64,000 nucleotides of DNA, taken from NCBI GenBank assembly GCA_002749535.1, contig MZZL01000401.1:62001-126000 (forward strand), given 5' to 3'. The first letter of the stretch is position 1. Every line of letters begins with the position of its first letter. Below the pieces are notes generated by a model that ran no database searches, had not been told where the DNA came from, and saw only the letters and a program-made list of their open reading frames with translations. Shown here piece after piece: positions 53,101 to 64,000 of this stretch. Source of the stretch: Apophysomyces variabilis. Its lineage: Eukaryota; Mucoromycota; Mucoromycetes; Mucorales; Mucoraceae. The translations under genes and the position numbers were made by a program.

Positions 53101-56100
53101 AAAAGGCATGTAACTATGCATCAACTAAAAGCATTTGTACCGAGAAAGAAGCAATTATTCATCCGGATTGCGGTCATGAATGCAAGGTCAATTGCCAACA
53201 GAAACAACAGCTTGGCACCTACACAGTTCCAGCACAATTAACCGAACTTAAGGAAGGTCAAAGAGTGTCGAGTCGCGCAAATCATATACAGTGTGATGCT
53301 CTAGTGCAGTTGCACCGCAAATGCGGCCACACAGCTACCGTACCATGTAGCAAAGCACGAGGAATTGGAACCATGGGACAAGAGCAATGTGATGAGTATG
53401 TAGAAACATCAAGTCCTCTATGTGGTCACCAAAAGAAAATCCATTGTCATGTACTACAGAGCAGGCAGTGGTATCCTTGGGGTTCAAACACAAGTGTCAG
53501 CAGCATTATCAAAGATGGAATCTTGAACGACAACATTGATCCTCCTGAAAAGACACCAAGAGAACTTGAAAAGTACTTTGATGGTTGCAAACAAAACATC
53601 TACATACAAAGAATCTCTACTTGCGGTCACCGATTGAAGATTTCTTGTGTGGAGGCCATGAATTACCTGCGAAACAAAAAGCAATTGCCAGATTGTATGG
53701 AAGAGATAAGGCTGGCTTTGCCTTGCGGCCATTACCGTAATGCCAGATGTCATGAAGAAAAAGAATTCCAAGTCAATCCAGCCAAATTCTCCTGCGAAAC
53801 AATGATAGAAGTGAAGTGTTGGAATCATGATATCTGCTCTCAGACAGTTGCCATTCTATGTAGCTCTACAAGTGTCTATCGGTGCCAGACAAAATCCCTC
53901 TGGAACTGTAAAAAGGGCCATTCCTTCGAGATTGCGCAGTGCTATGATGGTATCCCCAATGAATGCCCAACTTGCTCTCAGGAAGAGTTGGATCGAGAAA
54001 TCACGCGAACGAATTCACATTTGGCTGAAGAAGAGGATATATCTACGGACCTGACGTTGCGGTCTATACCATCCGTTTTTACAAATATTCCACAGTTGAT
54101 AAGTGGTGAATTGGAACCTAAAGCGGCGAAGATTGACGACTTTTGTCGGGCAAAGGCATCTCTACTGGAAAAGTACAAATCGCGGATCGAGACTCTACCT
54201 ATATGGAAACGACCAGTGTTTTGCCCAAGGTATACTTTTGGCTTTGTGGCTTCGAACAACCCCGGCCTTACTGACACATTTGATCTCGGACGACTTGCGA
54301 ATTCCGCAACGTTGAATGGCATCGAGATCAAGATATGGTCTGCAAAAAATTTGAAGGAGCTATCGGCAAGTCTGATGGGTAAATCGGTGACGCTTTTATG
54401 CGGGTTCGGATACACATGCCACGTTCTAGTAAATCCTGGCCAACTGACTGCTCGAGGCAAAGGGAAGAAGAGTTCAAAAACACAGAAGTTGTTGACGAAA
54501 TATCACCAGGAAGGCTATGACAGTGTTTTCTTTTCAAGAGATAAGGGGGATTCGCTGATATTTTGGCAGCCATATGCTCTCTTCCTTACTCACAAAGTGA
54601 CCTTGACTAAGGAGGTGTTAGACAACATTTGTAGTCAAGTCGAACGTGACGAAGCCTCTCAGGAAATGGAAGATATGGCACAGTCATTGGCTCCAAAGAA
54701 AATCAATCGTGTACAGGCTCAACCCGATCAAAAGAGAGACCAACAGACCTCTGCAGTTCGAAACCAGCTGCGTCAGCGTCTGAAATTAGCGATGGCAAGC
54801 CTGCAAGGAACTCGCATTGAAACGATAATCTTACCACTGCAATGGGATACAGAAACGCTAATAAGATCGGGAACCGCATCATTAGCAATCGAGCAAAATC
54901 TAAGACAGAAATTGTTGTTTGTGCCTACTACTGACAACAAGAAACTAGACTCGGCATTTGGAGGAGCTAAATATCTGAGATCCTTGTCGAAATCGGAGCC
55001 CTTCATAGATTTGGAACTGTTTACGTCTCTCGAGCTGCTAAAACTAAACGATCCGGGTTCAGCTGAAGATTATTTCGAGTCGTATATTCGCCAGTCGCAA
55101 ACAGCAGGATCCGAAGCGCACCCGCTTGTACTACTTGCTCATGCAAGGTTACTAAAAGTACTAAATGACGGCACCAACACGTTGAACGAACAAAAAGCTT
55201 GTCTTAACGCGTTTGTGGATATGTATCCCGGGGCAGAAGAGAAATGGCTGACAGATGATGAAAAAGCAATGATTAATAGATCTACTGGAGAGTCAGCACA
55301 TGAACAAACCAGTGTTGGAGCAGACGCTGACAGCCCAACGAAACGATGGAATGAATTGAAGCAAAAGCACGGCTGCGCTTCCAAAGCTATGGAAGATTTA
55401 CTACAGCTTATAGGGCTAAAGAAGGTCAAAGTTTTTGCTGTTGAAATGTTCAAAACTGCTCTAAAGTTGAAACACAATCCCGAAGCAAGAAAGGCAAACT
55501 TGTTCAGTTTCAATTATTGTTATATGGGAAATCCTGGCACGGGAAAGACGACAGTGGCTCGGCTGTTTGCAGAAATTCTTTGCGATGCTGGAATAAGGGA
55601 GAACCGAAAGCTGTTCGAATGCAGCGCACAAAAGCTCAAAGACGATGGGGCGGCTGAGTTCCGAAAACTAGCTGATCAAGCGAAAAACGGTGTCATATTC
55701 ATTGATGAAGCTTATGACCTGGATCCAAAGAATGATAACAAAGGGAAACCTATTGTTTCTGAGCTATTGACACTTTCAGAGAACAAACGAGATGAGTTAT
55801 CGATCATATTGGCTGGCTACGAAGATGACATATCCACAAAACTCTTCTCTTATAACGATGGTCTACAAAGCCGATTCCACTCAGTTACATTCGATGACTT
55901 TGATGAAAAGGAGCTCCGACTGGTTTGGCAAGGCATGGTTGAAAAAACCAAGCTTGACAGTAATAGCAAGATCGACAACATCGTAGCGAAGCGCTTGTCG
56001 AAAGCAGCCAATAGAAAAGGATTTGGAAATGCACGAGATGCCAGGAAGATGTTGGAGAGAGCCATAATCCGTGCGTTTCAACGAGAAGCGGACTATGTCG

Positions 56101-58238
56101 ATGAAAGGTTGCAACTCATAGTGGAAGATGTCATCGGAGAAAATCCTTTAAAAAATCCGAAGATAAAGGAAATATTACGAGAGATTGATGGCAAGACGGG
56201 CTGGAAATCTATAAAAAAAACTGTTCGAGACCTGATCGAACTCTGTGCGAAAAATTACGAACGTGAACTTAATGGACACGCTCCTCTGCCAGTACATCTG
56301 AATCGACTACTTTTGGGAAATCCTGGTACCGGTAAAACAACTTGTGCTGCACTCTTTGGAAAGCTATTGAAACAACTGAACTACCTGTCGAATGGAGACG
56401 TTGTTATGAAGAGTGCAAGCGACTTTATTGCAGGATATGTCGGACAGTCGCAAACCAAAGCCGCTGAGATCACAAAGCTAGCTCGTGGAAAGGTGCTAGT
56501 TATCGATGAAGCATATAACCTTGATGATAATATGTACGGCAAGCAAGTTTTGGATGTTCTTGTCGAAAAGGTCCAAAATTCGGAGACCGACGACATGGTA
56601 GTTCTCTTACTGGGCTATGAGGAACCTATGCTTAAAATGCTACGCAACCAAAATCCTGGCTTGGCACGTCGATTTCCTAGAGAATACGCATTTGTCTTTG
56701 AAGATTACAACGAAATGGAATTGCTCGAAATATTTAACAATGGCTGTAAGAGGAAGAATGTGGTCGCATCGCACATGGTTGCTGAAAGAGCAATGAGGGC
56801 CTTGTCTCTGCAAAAATCTTTCGCGAACTTTGGTAACGCTGGAGCTGTGAACACGTTGTTAGATGCGGCCATTGCCAAAGCCAGTACAAGACCACATCCT
56901 GGAGGAGTGTTTCATTTACTGCCGGAGGACATCGAGTTGAAAGAAGATAGCCAAGAGGATCCATTTGCTCCCTTGAAATCACTGTATCGTGTGGATAATA
57001 TCAGGAACGAGTTACAACGTCTATACGACAGATTCAAGGTAGCAGAATCACAGGGTGATCCTCTGCCTGAAATTGGACACTTTGTGTTCCGAGGATCGCC
57101 AGGGACCGGAAAGACGACGGTAGCGAGAGTGATGGCCAAAATTCTCGCGCAATTCGGCATACTTGCAAGTGACAATCTCGTACAAACATCTGGACTGGAG
57201 CTCACTGGAGAGTACGTCGGACAAACAAAGAAGAGGGTTGAAGAATACCTCGATCGGGCTAAAGGAAGTCTGCTGTTTATTGACGAAGCATATGAGTTGG
57301 GTGTAGGCCACTTTGGCCAAGAAGCCATGACAGCGCTCGTGGCGGCTATGACAGACCCAAAATACAAAGGTCTTGTGATTATTATCGCTGGATATGAGAA
57401 AGATATCGATCAGATGCTCGATCGCAATGTTGGTCTGAAAAGTCGGTTTACTCGCTTCATCGATTTCTTGGACTGGGAGACGTCGGACTGCTTGAAGTTT
57501 TTGGAGGGTTTTATTAAAAAGGAAGGTTACAATATTGAAGAGGTCGCTTTTAAACAACTAGAATCTGGCTTTAACTCAGTACGTTCTTTACCTGGATGGG
57601 GAAACGCTCGTGACGTTATGAAGATTTGGGAAATGATTTTGGAAGCGCGTGCAGATCGTTTGATCGGTTCTGACGATGTCAAGAGAAAAATAGTTCTCTC
57701 TGATGTTCAACAAGCCATTGAGAAAATGCTATATGCAAGAAAAACCACGCCTGGCCCCAAAGAACCCGATCGTCGAATTTTTCCGTATCCCACGCAGCTG
57801 CCATTTGTAGATAATGTCCAACAACAAAGACCTGCACAGCAGGAACAGCAGCAGCAGATGGAACAAACGCATTGGTCCGAAGAGCAAGATAAGGCGTTGA
57901 AACCGGAATCACAAGAAGAATCCGATGAAAATGCTAGTGACGATGATGACGATGATGATGATGAAGACGTTCAAAGAGACGCTGGCGTTCCGGACGAGCA
58001 GTGGGAAGAGCTTAAGCAGGCGAAGTTAAAGCAGAAACGAGACAGTAAGAAGAAGAAGGATGAAGAGAGACAAAAGGAAATACGTCGACGCCAAGAAACA
58101 ATGGAAAACATCCGAAGGATCTGCCCGTGCCCTATGGGCTATCAATGGTTCAAAGTGGGCGGTGGTTGGCGATGCGCAGGTGGAGCCCATTATGTAAGCG
58201 ATGAACAACTGCAACGCATGTATACTCGTTCAGATTAA
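47176..58238 (+). CDS. Giant NF-X1 zinc-finger SF1 helicase fused to three CbxX/CfqX-type AAA+ modules (ZNFX1-like)
   Basis: Three exons (47176-47700, 47772-50668, 50726-58238; introns 71 and 57 bp) give 3,644 aa. Domains in order: RG-rich N-terminus (about 8-45); Cys cluster (about 340-390); SF1 helicase with Walker A GPPGTGKS (639-646), motif Ia LSYKNHAIDEF (~675-690), an inserted Cys/His array (~882-1110) and acidic spacer, motif II VVEEASE (~1344), GDHLQLKPS (~1370), DRFQGDEADIV (~1561) and NRMIVLLSRPR (~1590-1613); NF-X1-type fingers with CGHxxxxxC repeats (~1686-2176); three AAA+ modules with Walker A NPGTGKTT at 2742, NPGTGKTT at 3005 and SPGTGKTT at 3264, each with a FIDEAY/VIDEAY Walker B; then Gln-rich, acidic and Cys/Trp C-terminal segments. 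The helicase plus fingers resemble ZNFX1, linked in animals and fission yeast (Hrr1) to small-RNA silencing; the role here is inferred. Confidence 0.9.
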
Positions 58239-58386
58239 GTTTCTATTGAGAAGAACGTTCGTATTATAAAGAGAACTGTTTATCGATCAGTGCAAAATAC
58301 TTTGAAAAAGACGTAAATGGTCATGCAAACAGCTGTATTTCTATGGTGTAATCTAATGGGGATTAGGGTTCTATAAGTTTATAATT

Positions 58387-59101
58387 CTATTTCGTTAGTG
58401 TAGCAGGTTTTCTGTAGACCTTCTCGCATTGATCGACAAATGCCTTCATCATCAAATCTGCTACTTTGTGGAAAAAGGCATTACCTGCCTGTGCGTGCAG
58501 GGGTGATGCGAACTCAAACTTGATATCAAACTCCACCAGACATGAAGATGCATACCGAGGTTGAGCAACTTGCTTGGACATAGGCACGTTAGGGGAGATT
58601 GTCCAGGTAGTCACCATTTGCTTAAATATGGATGCATCGGCCGCAACAGCCTATAGATAGGTGAAAATGAAAATAAGTTGATTGCTTGCAACGACCCTAA
58701 TCACTGGTACCTTGACAACGCGTGGCTCTTCCAAAGTGACATCAGACATATACTTCTCTTGAAACATACCAAATCCTACTTCCAACTCTGCTTTCTGCAC
58801 GGTCACGGAATCGCTAACCTTTTTGGAAGTATACACCTGCGAACGCGTACAGAATGGAAGGAACTTATAATAATTGTCTACGTTCGATATGATAGCGTAT
58901 GCTTCTTGTTGTGAACAGCTATGAAGTGGTATCGATTGGGTACTTGTCTAATAATACGGTCTCCACCTACTTCAGTACTTTGCGTTCCTTATGGGTTTTC
59001 TGACTCAACCCTTGAATAGAGAAGAAGGATCGTTTCACCAGTAGAACAGAAGGATGTTGTGGGCATCGAGGCAATGCTGTTAAGATTCGTAATGATGCCA
59101 T
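58387..59101 (-). CDS. COQ10: Coenzyme Q-binding protein COQ10 (START-like), mitochondrial
   Basis: Three exons (59101-58971, 58918-58711, 58650-58387; introns 52 and 60 bp) give 200 aa. The N-terminus is a likely mitochondrial presequence (MASLRILTALPRC, KRSFFS). Then comes KTHKERKVLNCSQQEAYAII, NVDNYYKFLPFCTRS, KAELEVGFGMFQEKY, VEFDIKFEFASPLHAQ and FHKVADLMMKAF, the polyketide-cyclase/START fold of COQ10. Family knowledge: binds ubiquinone in the inner membrane and is needed for efficient respiration and Q synthesis. An in-frame ATG at 59167 would lengthen the presequence by 22 residues. The first intron was placed so that KVL is followed directly by the CSQQEAY helix, as in homologues. Confidence 0.9.
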
Positions 59102-59245
59102 TGTGGGTCCTTGTGAAGTAGCAGTCAAGAGGGGGATACATTGAAGTATTTTTGGGAAGGGACACAATTTTTTTCAGTGATACGTCAACCAATTTCGGAC
59201 ATTGACCTGATCCAGCTTCACAATAAGAAAAAAAGGTAAAGAGTA

Positions 59246-59374
59246 TTAACTGATACTTATCGTGCTTCCAGAGGTCGCTCTAGCATCCATAAGTTGGATG
59301 CCACCGTAAGCCATTGCTGCTTGCACCGTGAAGCCTTGACCCTGAATTGCAATCCCCTCATGGAGGCCTGACAT
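59246..59374 (-). other. Small ORF resembling the end of a HIG1 domain
   Basis: A 42-codon minus-strand frame upstream of COQ10 reads GIAIQGQGFTVQAAMAYGG, which resembles the second half of HIG1 domains (the QGFT..A..GG pattern of Rcf1/HIGD proteins). I found no upstream exon for the first half. It could be a remnant, one exon of a missed gene, or an upstream ORF in the COQ10 leader. An alternative splice at about 59256 would extend it into the COQ10 first exon in another frame, which I doubt. Confidence 0.3.
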
Positions 59375-60196
59375 AACTTATAACTCCGATAATTTTTCGT
59401 ATCTATGAACCTGGAGCAACTACGTTCATACTGCAAGTCTATGTAAGGGTCGTGGCGGCAGTGTCGTATTATGTTATTCTATGTACGAGGCTGGTTCACA
59501 TTGGCTGAAACAGAAAACTACTTTTCTACTAGGGTTCTGTTCAGCTGTTCCCTGTTGAAGATATGCTGTCTCCCCTTCATAAAGCATCAGTACGTTTTCA
59601 CTGCAGAGTTTGTTCGGATGAACTGGGATTACGACTACAAGTGTATCGACTGCCTATAATAGCACCCGTATTGTCTGTAGGCATCTCGTTGAATACTGTC
59701 ATGCTGAAAAGCAATATCCATTGTTGATTATATCACGCATAGTCAACACATGAAATAAGCGTTTAGACTTGTACTTAGAAGATTTCCTCTTGTCCACACC
59801 AAATCGAATACATGTTGGAACCATCTGGTCATGGGACAATTGCATGCCATGATGACTTCGAGGTGGATAAAACGAATTATCACCACTGTAATGCAACATG
59901 GAAATGAAAGCGTCTAATGACTATGAGTTGCTTAAGAACTGGCAAAGGATGCTGACTCTCCAGAACAAAGTTCATGGCTGGCTTTATTGTGCTGTTTAAA
60001 CGATACGATAGTCTGCATCAAGATAAACAATAAGGAGAAAGAGCAAATGTCCTTTGTGACACAGGAAAGTGTGGAGACTGTTTTCAGACTTTTTGGAGGG
60101 CAAATGCCGCAGACACTGGGGCGTTTCCTTTTTTTCTCTCTCTCTCTCTCTTTCTCTTTTCCCTCATCTTCTCGCATCACTTTCTAAGTCTGAGAC
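59375..60196. other. Intergenic, promoter of the arrestin gene
   Basis: About 820 bases without a supported gene. A TC-repeat tract at 60135-60150 lies about 45 bases before the arrestin ATG. Confidence 0.45.
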
Positions 60197-62218
60197 ATGT
60201 TCTTGACAGCGAGAAGGCAAAATGACTTCTACATCGAACTGAATGAGGACCGCTTTTATTACTCTGGAGAGGTCATCAAGGGTACGCTGTATCTTTATGG
60301 ATCCTATCATGCTAAATTTTTCCTTTAATACAAAGGCAATGTTATACTCGATTTAGCTAAACCGACAAAGACAAACCACGTTAGAATTGCGTTCACAGGA
60401 GAAGTACAATCCGAATCAAGCAGTCTCCAATTGTTCAATAAGATTCTATATCTGGCTAACCCGCCGGATGATGAAAAGTCCCATGTTTTGGAAGCACAGA
60501 CGCATTGCTTCCCGTTTGAATTCAAGATCCCTGGTGAAGATGGCGAAATACCAAGTAGTACACAGGTAAAAGGAAGATGCAACTTTGATGTTTTTTAACT
60601 TATCGCATCTTGTCCAGCTACCCAATTTAGGGGGAGTCAAATACTTATTAACAGCTTTACATGATAAGCCGTTCGTACCCGATTCATTGTCGCCTCAAAC
60701 AAAGAAAGAAATCTCCATTCTGGAAAGAATTGACGTGACATTGCCAGAGTACTGCATGAAAGGGAACTTTAACGAGCAAATTCAATTGGTCGGTTCTGAT
60801 GATCCACGACAAATCCGTGTATCAATGACACTTCCAAAATTTGGCATTGTCCGAGGTAACCTTGATATTTTTCCATACTCATTGGTCTCATTTCGGATGG
60901 CAGGTGATATTTTGCCTGTAACTATCCAAATCAAGCATTTCCACGAGTTAATACGAGAAAAAGCCATCAAAGTACAACTAATCAGACGGTCCTTCTTTGG
61001 AAAATCAAAGTGTGTATTGCTTTATCTATTTGCAGGCGTAGCTTATCCTTATCTTCTTTCAGAGGGCAATTATCAGAAAAGAAGATCATCAAGTCGAATG
61101 TCCTAGACATCGATATCACCGGTCCACTTGATTTCACGCAAACATCGGTCGTCAAAATGCTATTCCCCACTTCTACACCACCAACTATTGGAGAAAGCGG
61201 AAAGATTGTCAGCATTGAATACTGGATCCGAGCTGAAATCAATTTGAACGAAATTTCCCCAGATAATCCAGAACCAGAACATCCAAAGAACATAGTCTAC
61301 ATGGAAGCGAATGTTGTTGTCGGAACATTTCCGAAGCCCGAGCTCGCAATAGATGACGAAGACGACGAGGAAGAAATGGATGAGGGACTCTTGACTGCAT
61401 CTTTGAATCAACTAAGTCTGGACGATCACACAGCAAAGAAAGAATCTTTGGAACCTGCTGAGGAAACAGCTGAGCGAACCCCTGATAATCCTGCCAACGA
61501 AATTAGCAAAGATGGTGTTGCTGGGGAAACAACCGCTTCGATCCATTCGGCTGATGAAAGCCACGTGGATGCCAAACCCAGCCATAATCAATCACCGCAC
61601 TCCAGAAATAGTTCAGTTTCCAGGCACTCCATACAATCAAACATTCACAGTGATCCACCAACGGTTGCCACCCCATTACCAGTTTCCTCGCCAACGCCAT
61701 CCCAAGAACAAAAGCCATATGTTGCTATGCCTGATGTAGGAAAGTATCTGCCACAGAACCCGCCAGCGATTCCTCCGAAGCCCGTTCAATCTGAATCATC
61801 GCCTGCTGTCACAAGTCGTCTCAATCCTTATTATCAACAACCATATGATGACTACGGAAGTCAAGGCGACAAAGGTAGTTATGCTTCTTCATTTCCTATC
61901 GCAATGCCTATGCCACAACACCAGGCTTCGATCTCCACTCCTTCTCTGTCAACCTCACCTTACTTGAGACCTTCGCCTTCTCCAACATTTCCTATTGCGG
62001 GATTACCTTCCCCAACGTTTCCTATGGCAGGATCGCCTTCTGCCCCTGTCTCTTTTCCGCTAGGCTACTATCCATCTCCCATCATGTCGGAAAGACCGCC
62101 TCATGGTTATGGCGAACCTGACGGCACACCTGCACCGAACAACTACTGGATGCCACCATCACCTAATTATCCTCCTCCTCCCCCTCCAGCAACCCAGACA
62201 TACCCTCATTGGTCATAG
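60197..62218 (+). CDS. Alpha-arrestin-like trafficking adaptor
   Basis: Four exons (60197-60281, 60336-60565, 60618-61009, 61063-62218; introns 52-54 bp) give 620 aa. Residues about 1-165 form the arrestin N-domain (FYIELNEDRFYYSGEVIKG, HVRIAFTGEVQ, HCFPFEFKIP, STQLPNLGGVKYLL) and about 170-345 the C-domain (LPEYCMKGN, IRVSMTLPKFGIVRG, MLFPTSTPPTI, IEYWIRAEI). The rest is acidic, then a Ser/Pro-rich disordered tail with a near-repeat SPTFPIAGLP/SPTFPMAGSP. Fungal alpha-arrestins recruit Rsp5-type ubiquitin ligases to plasma-membrane cargo. I see no PPxY or LPxY motif in the tail, so the ligase link is unsupported here. The specific subfamily is unclear. Confidence 0.85.
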
Positions 62219-62805
62219 AATGTTTTAGCCTGTCCTAGTTTATTCTTGTATACAGTGAAAATCTAGAAGAGTGGAACTAAAACGAATCCACAAACACCCA
62301 AAGAAGAAAGTTGGATTTAGTATGCAAGGCTAAGCAGTCTTTCGTTTTTAGAAATCTGTCCAGTAAGGGCGCGCTGACAAAGAAAGCTGTGTCACCAACT
62401 GTGCTAAAATCATACGACTTCTTTTTTTCTTCTCGTTTGTTTCCGTCAGGCAATCCCTGTCTTTGTGACTACCTTTGTTTCCATCTGATATCCCAGGTGG
62501 ATCAATTCACATCTTGCCGAATAACAGATGTATTCATTTTCGTAGATCGAACATGAAGTGAAGGTGAACGTGCGGGTAAAACGCACAAACAATCTGATTT
62601 GATCGGAGCAAACCGAAATGCCTACTGTGTTTTTCTGTTGATATACCGGATGAAAGAATTGGATAATTGTACCGGGGCAGGGACGACCCGCCAACTCCGC
62701 GGTGCAACCATGTCTCGCCGATAAATGTTTAAAAATGTTGGACCTTGTTCATCATTTTGCCCCTCGTTCTTGGATTATATTCTTTTTTCTTGTTAAACAG
62801 CAACA
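62219..62805. other. Intergenic, no supported gene
   Basis: About 590 bases. Only short frames without motifs. Confidence 0.45.
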
Positions 62806-63207
62806 ATGAGAGTTATCACTGAAACGGATAAAGAAAATGCTGCGGCCTACAGTATGAAAGGTTTTTACAGGGGTATGGCGCAATGGGGAGCCGTCGGTTT
62901 GGCTGTCTCTGGTATTCTTTATGCCTTCTCTCCTTGGTACCGTAAGACACAAACTGTGAACAAGGTAGGGATCAGTCAAAATGGACAAGGGAAGATGAGG
63001 AGTACTGATGTGAGGATGAATATTTAGTTTTACATTGTTATGTGTTTCGCCATGGGTGGTGCCGCACACAAATCTGATCGATACATGGTTCAGTTCGAAC
63101 GTCGTGGTCGTGCCGAACTCTTGAACGAGGCAGTTAGAAAGAGAGACGAGATTCTATACGGTGACTACAAGGAGGAGCCCAAGAAAGTGATGTTGAACGA
63201 AGCATAA
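62806..63207 (+). CDS. Small membrane protein, possibly mitochondrial, function unknown
   Basis: Two exons (62806-62964, 63028-63207; intron 63 bp, phase 0) give 112 aa. It has two hydrophobic stretches, GAVGLAVSGILYAFSPWY (about 30-47) and FYIVMCFAMGGAAH (about 54-67), separated by a short basic loop, and a charged C-terminal helix (ERRGRAELLNEAVRKRDEIL). The small size, a hairpin of two membrane segments and a charged tail resemble accessory proteins of the inner mitochondrial membrane, but I do not recognise the family. The exon join is supported by the frame staying open and hydrophobic across it. Confidence 0.75.
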
Positions 63208-63530
63208 ATTCCCTTCCACAGCATACATTTCTTTTCTATTGTACAGCCCGAAATGACCCTACGATCCAAAACAGAAAAGAAAGAACAAAGCATAAAACAA
63301 CACACTTTGTCCCTATTTCCCTTATTCAACCTATAAACATATACGACGACAAACATCCCTTCACACTTACCACACCAGTCGATAAAATAAAACCGACCAT
63401 TTTTTCTTGTTAAACAAACATTTAAATTGATGCAATGAAAGCCAGCCACTAAGCTTCTTTTCCTCTTTCCCATTTCTTTCTGCGCACCTAAAAAGAGAAA
63501 ATCCCTTTTTCTCTCTTTGCTATTGTCGAC
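63208..63530. other. Spacer between two tandem genes
   Basis: About 320 bases with A- and T-rich runs. No gene seen. Confidence 0.4.
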
Positions 63531-64000
63531 ATGCAGACACCATTGAAGCTCTTGACTTTTAATGTTCGCTATGACCAACAAACTGATTCTCCTACACAAC
63601 CATTTGCGGCTCCGCCCAAAAGTCCTACTCTGAAGCATGAGCAGGCTTGGGCTATTCGCAAATGGAAAATTGCAGACACCGTATTGATATACGAACCCGA
63701 TATCGTCGCCTTTCAGGTAAACAGGCATCAGTCAACAAATAGGACGTGCTTTTATATATCCTAAACTCTATTGTTTCCAGGAAGCTGTTTATCATCAAGT
63801 CGTTGACCTGGAAGCGTTATTAGTTGACTACGATTGGGTCGGTGCAGGACGGGACGATGGAGCACAGAGGGGAGAATACTGCGCCGTATTTTACAAAAGG
63901 TATGTAAGTTTCTGTTTATATATCAGTCTTATCAAAAACTACTTAATAGGGACAAACTAACAGTGAGCCACTGGAAAACAATATGGCTATCAGAGGTGAG
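63531..64000 (+). CDS. Endonuclease/exonuclease/phosphatase family protein, N-terminal part (runs off the window)
   Basis: Exons 63531-63716, 63781-63899 and 63950-63995 are visible, with a GTGAG donor at 63996, so the gene continues beyond the window. The first 117 residues read LKLLTFNVRYDQ then WKIADTVLIYEPDIVAFQEAV, the metal-binding Asn and Glu motifs (TFNVR, QE) that open the EEP fold, and YDWVGAGRDDGAQRGEYCAVFYKR, the GxRDDGxxxGE loop common in the sugar/phosphate-type secreted or cytosolic members. Substrate cannot be judged from this part. The first ATG in frame was used. Confidence 0.8.

Noticed and set aside
58919..58970. An ultra-short (23-31 nt) intron or frameshift in COQ10
   Set aside because: Using the later acceptor TTCATAG gives a normal 52-bp intron and exact COQ10 spacing between KVL and the next helix.
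60135..60150. TC microsatellite as a special element
   Set aside because: Pyrimidine tracts before fungal start codons are common; a similar tract precedes the giant helicase gene.

Overview
The window is nuclear DNA of an early-diverging filamentous fungus, most likely Mucoromycota (Mucorales). The signs are two rhizopuspepsin-like secreted aspartic proteases, genes broken by many introns of about 42-76 bp with GTAAGT-type donors and TAG/CAG acceptors, AT-rich spacers, and Tc1/mariner-like debris with the MDNAPIH motif. All gene models were spliced by hand: exon joins were accepted only when phase and the conserved protein family both agreed.

Layout. 1-1130: a broken minus-strand reading frame. 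3174-5080: APSES/KilA-N plus ankyrin cell-cycle transcription factor. 7292-8636: aspartic protease 1. 9720-15080: transposon-derived repeats plus arm A of a ~1.95-kb inverted repeat. 16101-19033: the mRNA 3'-end endonuclease YSH1/CPSF73. 21570-22444: an unknown secreted protein. 25002-23772: aspartic protease 2. 29527-31484: arm B of the inverted repeat. 31966-37252: a compact block of a short-chain dehydrogenase, a CUL4-type cullin and RNA polymerase subunit RPB8. 39600-37689: a four-RRM MRN1/Nrd1-like protein. 41512-43571: more mobile-element remains. 43924-44812: a histidine-rich protein with a hydrophobic C-terminal tail. 45890-44891: proteasome subunit alpha-5. 47176-58238: one giant gene (3,644 aa). 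59101-58387: COQ10. 60197-62218: an alpha-arrestin. 62806-63207: a small membrane protein. 63531-64000: the start of an endonuclease/exonuclease/phosphatase family gene cut by the window edge.

Most genes are single-copy housekeeping functions (transcription, mRNA 3' processing, protein turnover, ubiquinone function) with no evident operon-like logic. The accessory part is 9.7-31.5 kb and 41.5-43.6 kb, where repeats concentrate.

The most notable items are: (1) the giant protein, which joins an RG-rich N-terminus, an UPF1/ZNFX1-type SF1 helicase, an NF-X1 zinc-finger array and three CbxX/CfqX-type AAA+ modules, with a tandem C-x9-C-x11-C-x2-H zinc-module array placed inside the helicase; (2) near-identical inverted repeats bracketing ~15 kb that includes YSH1; (3) an 11-nt microexon and GC-AG introns in otherwise conserved genes.
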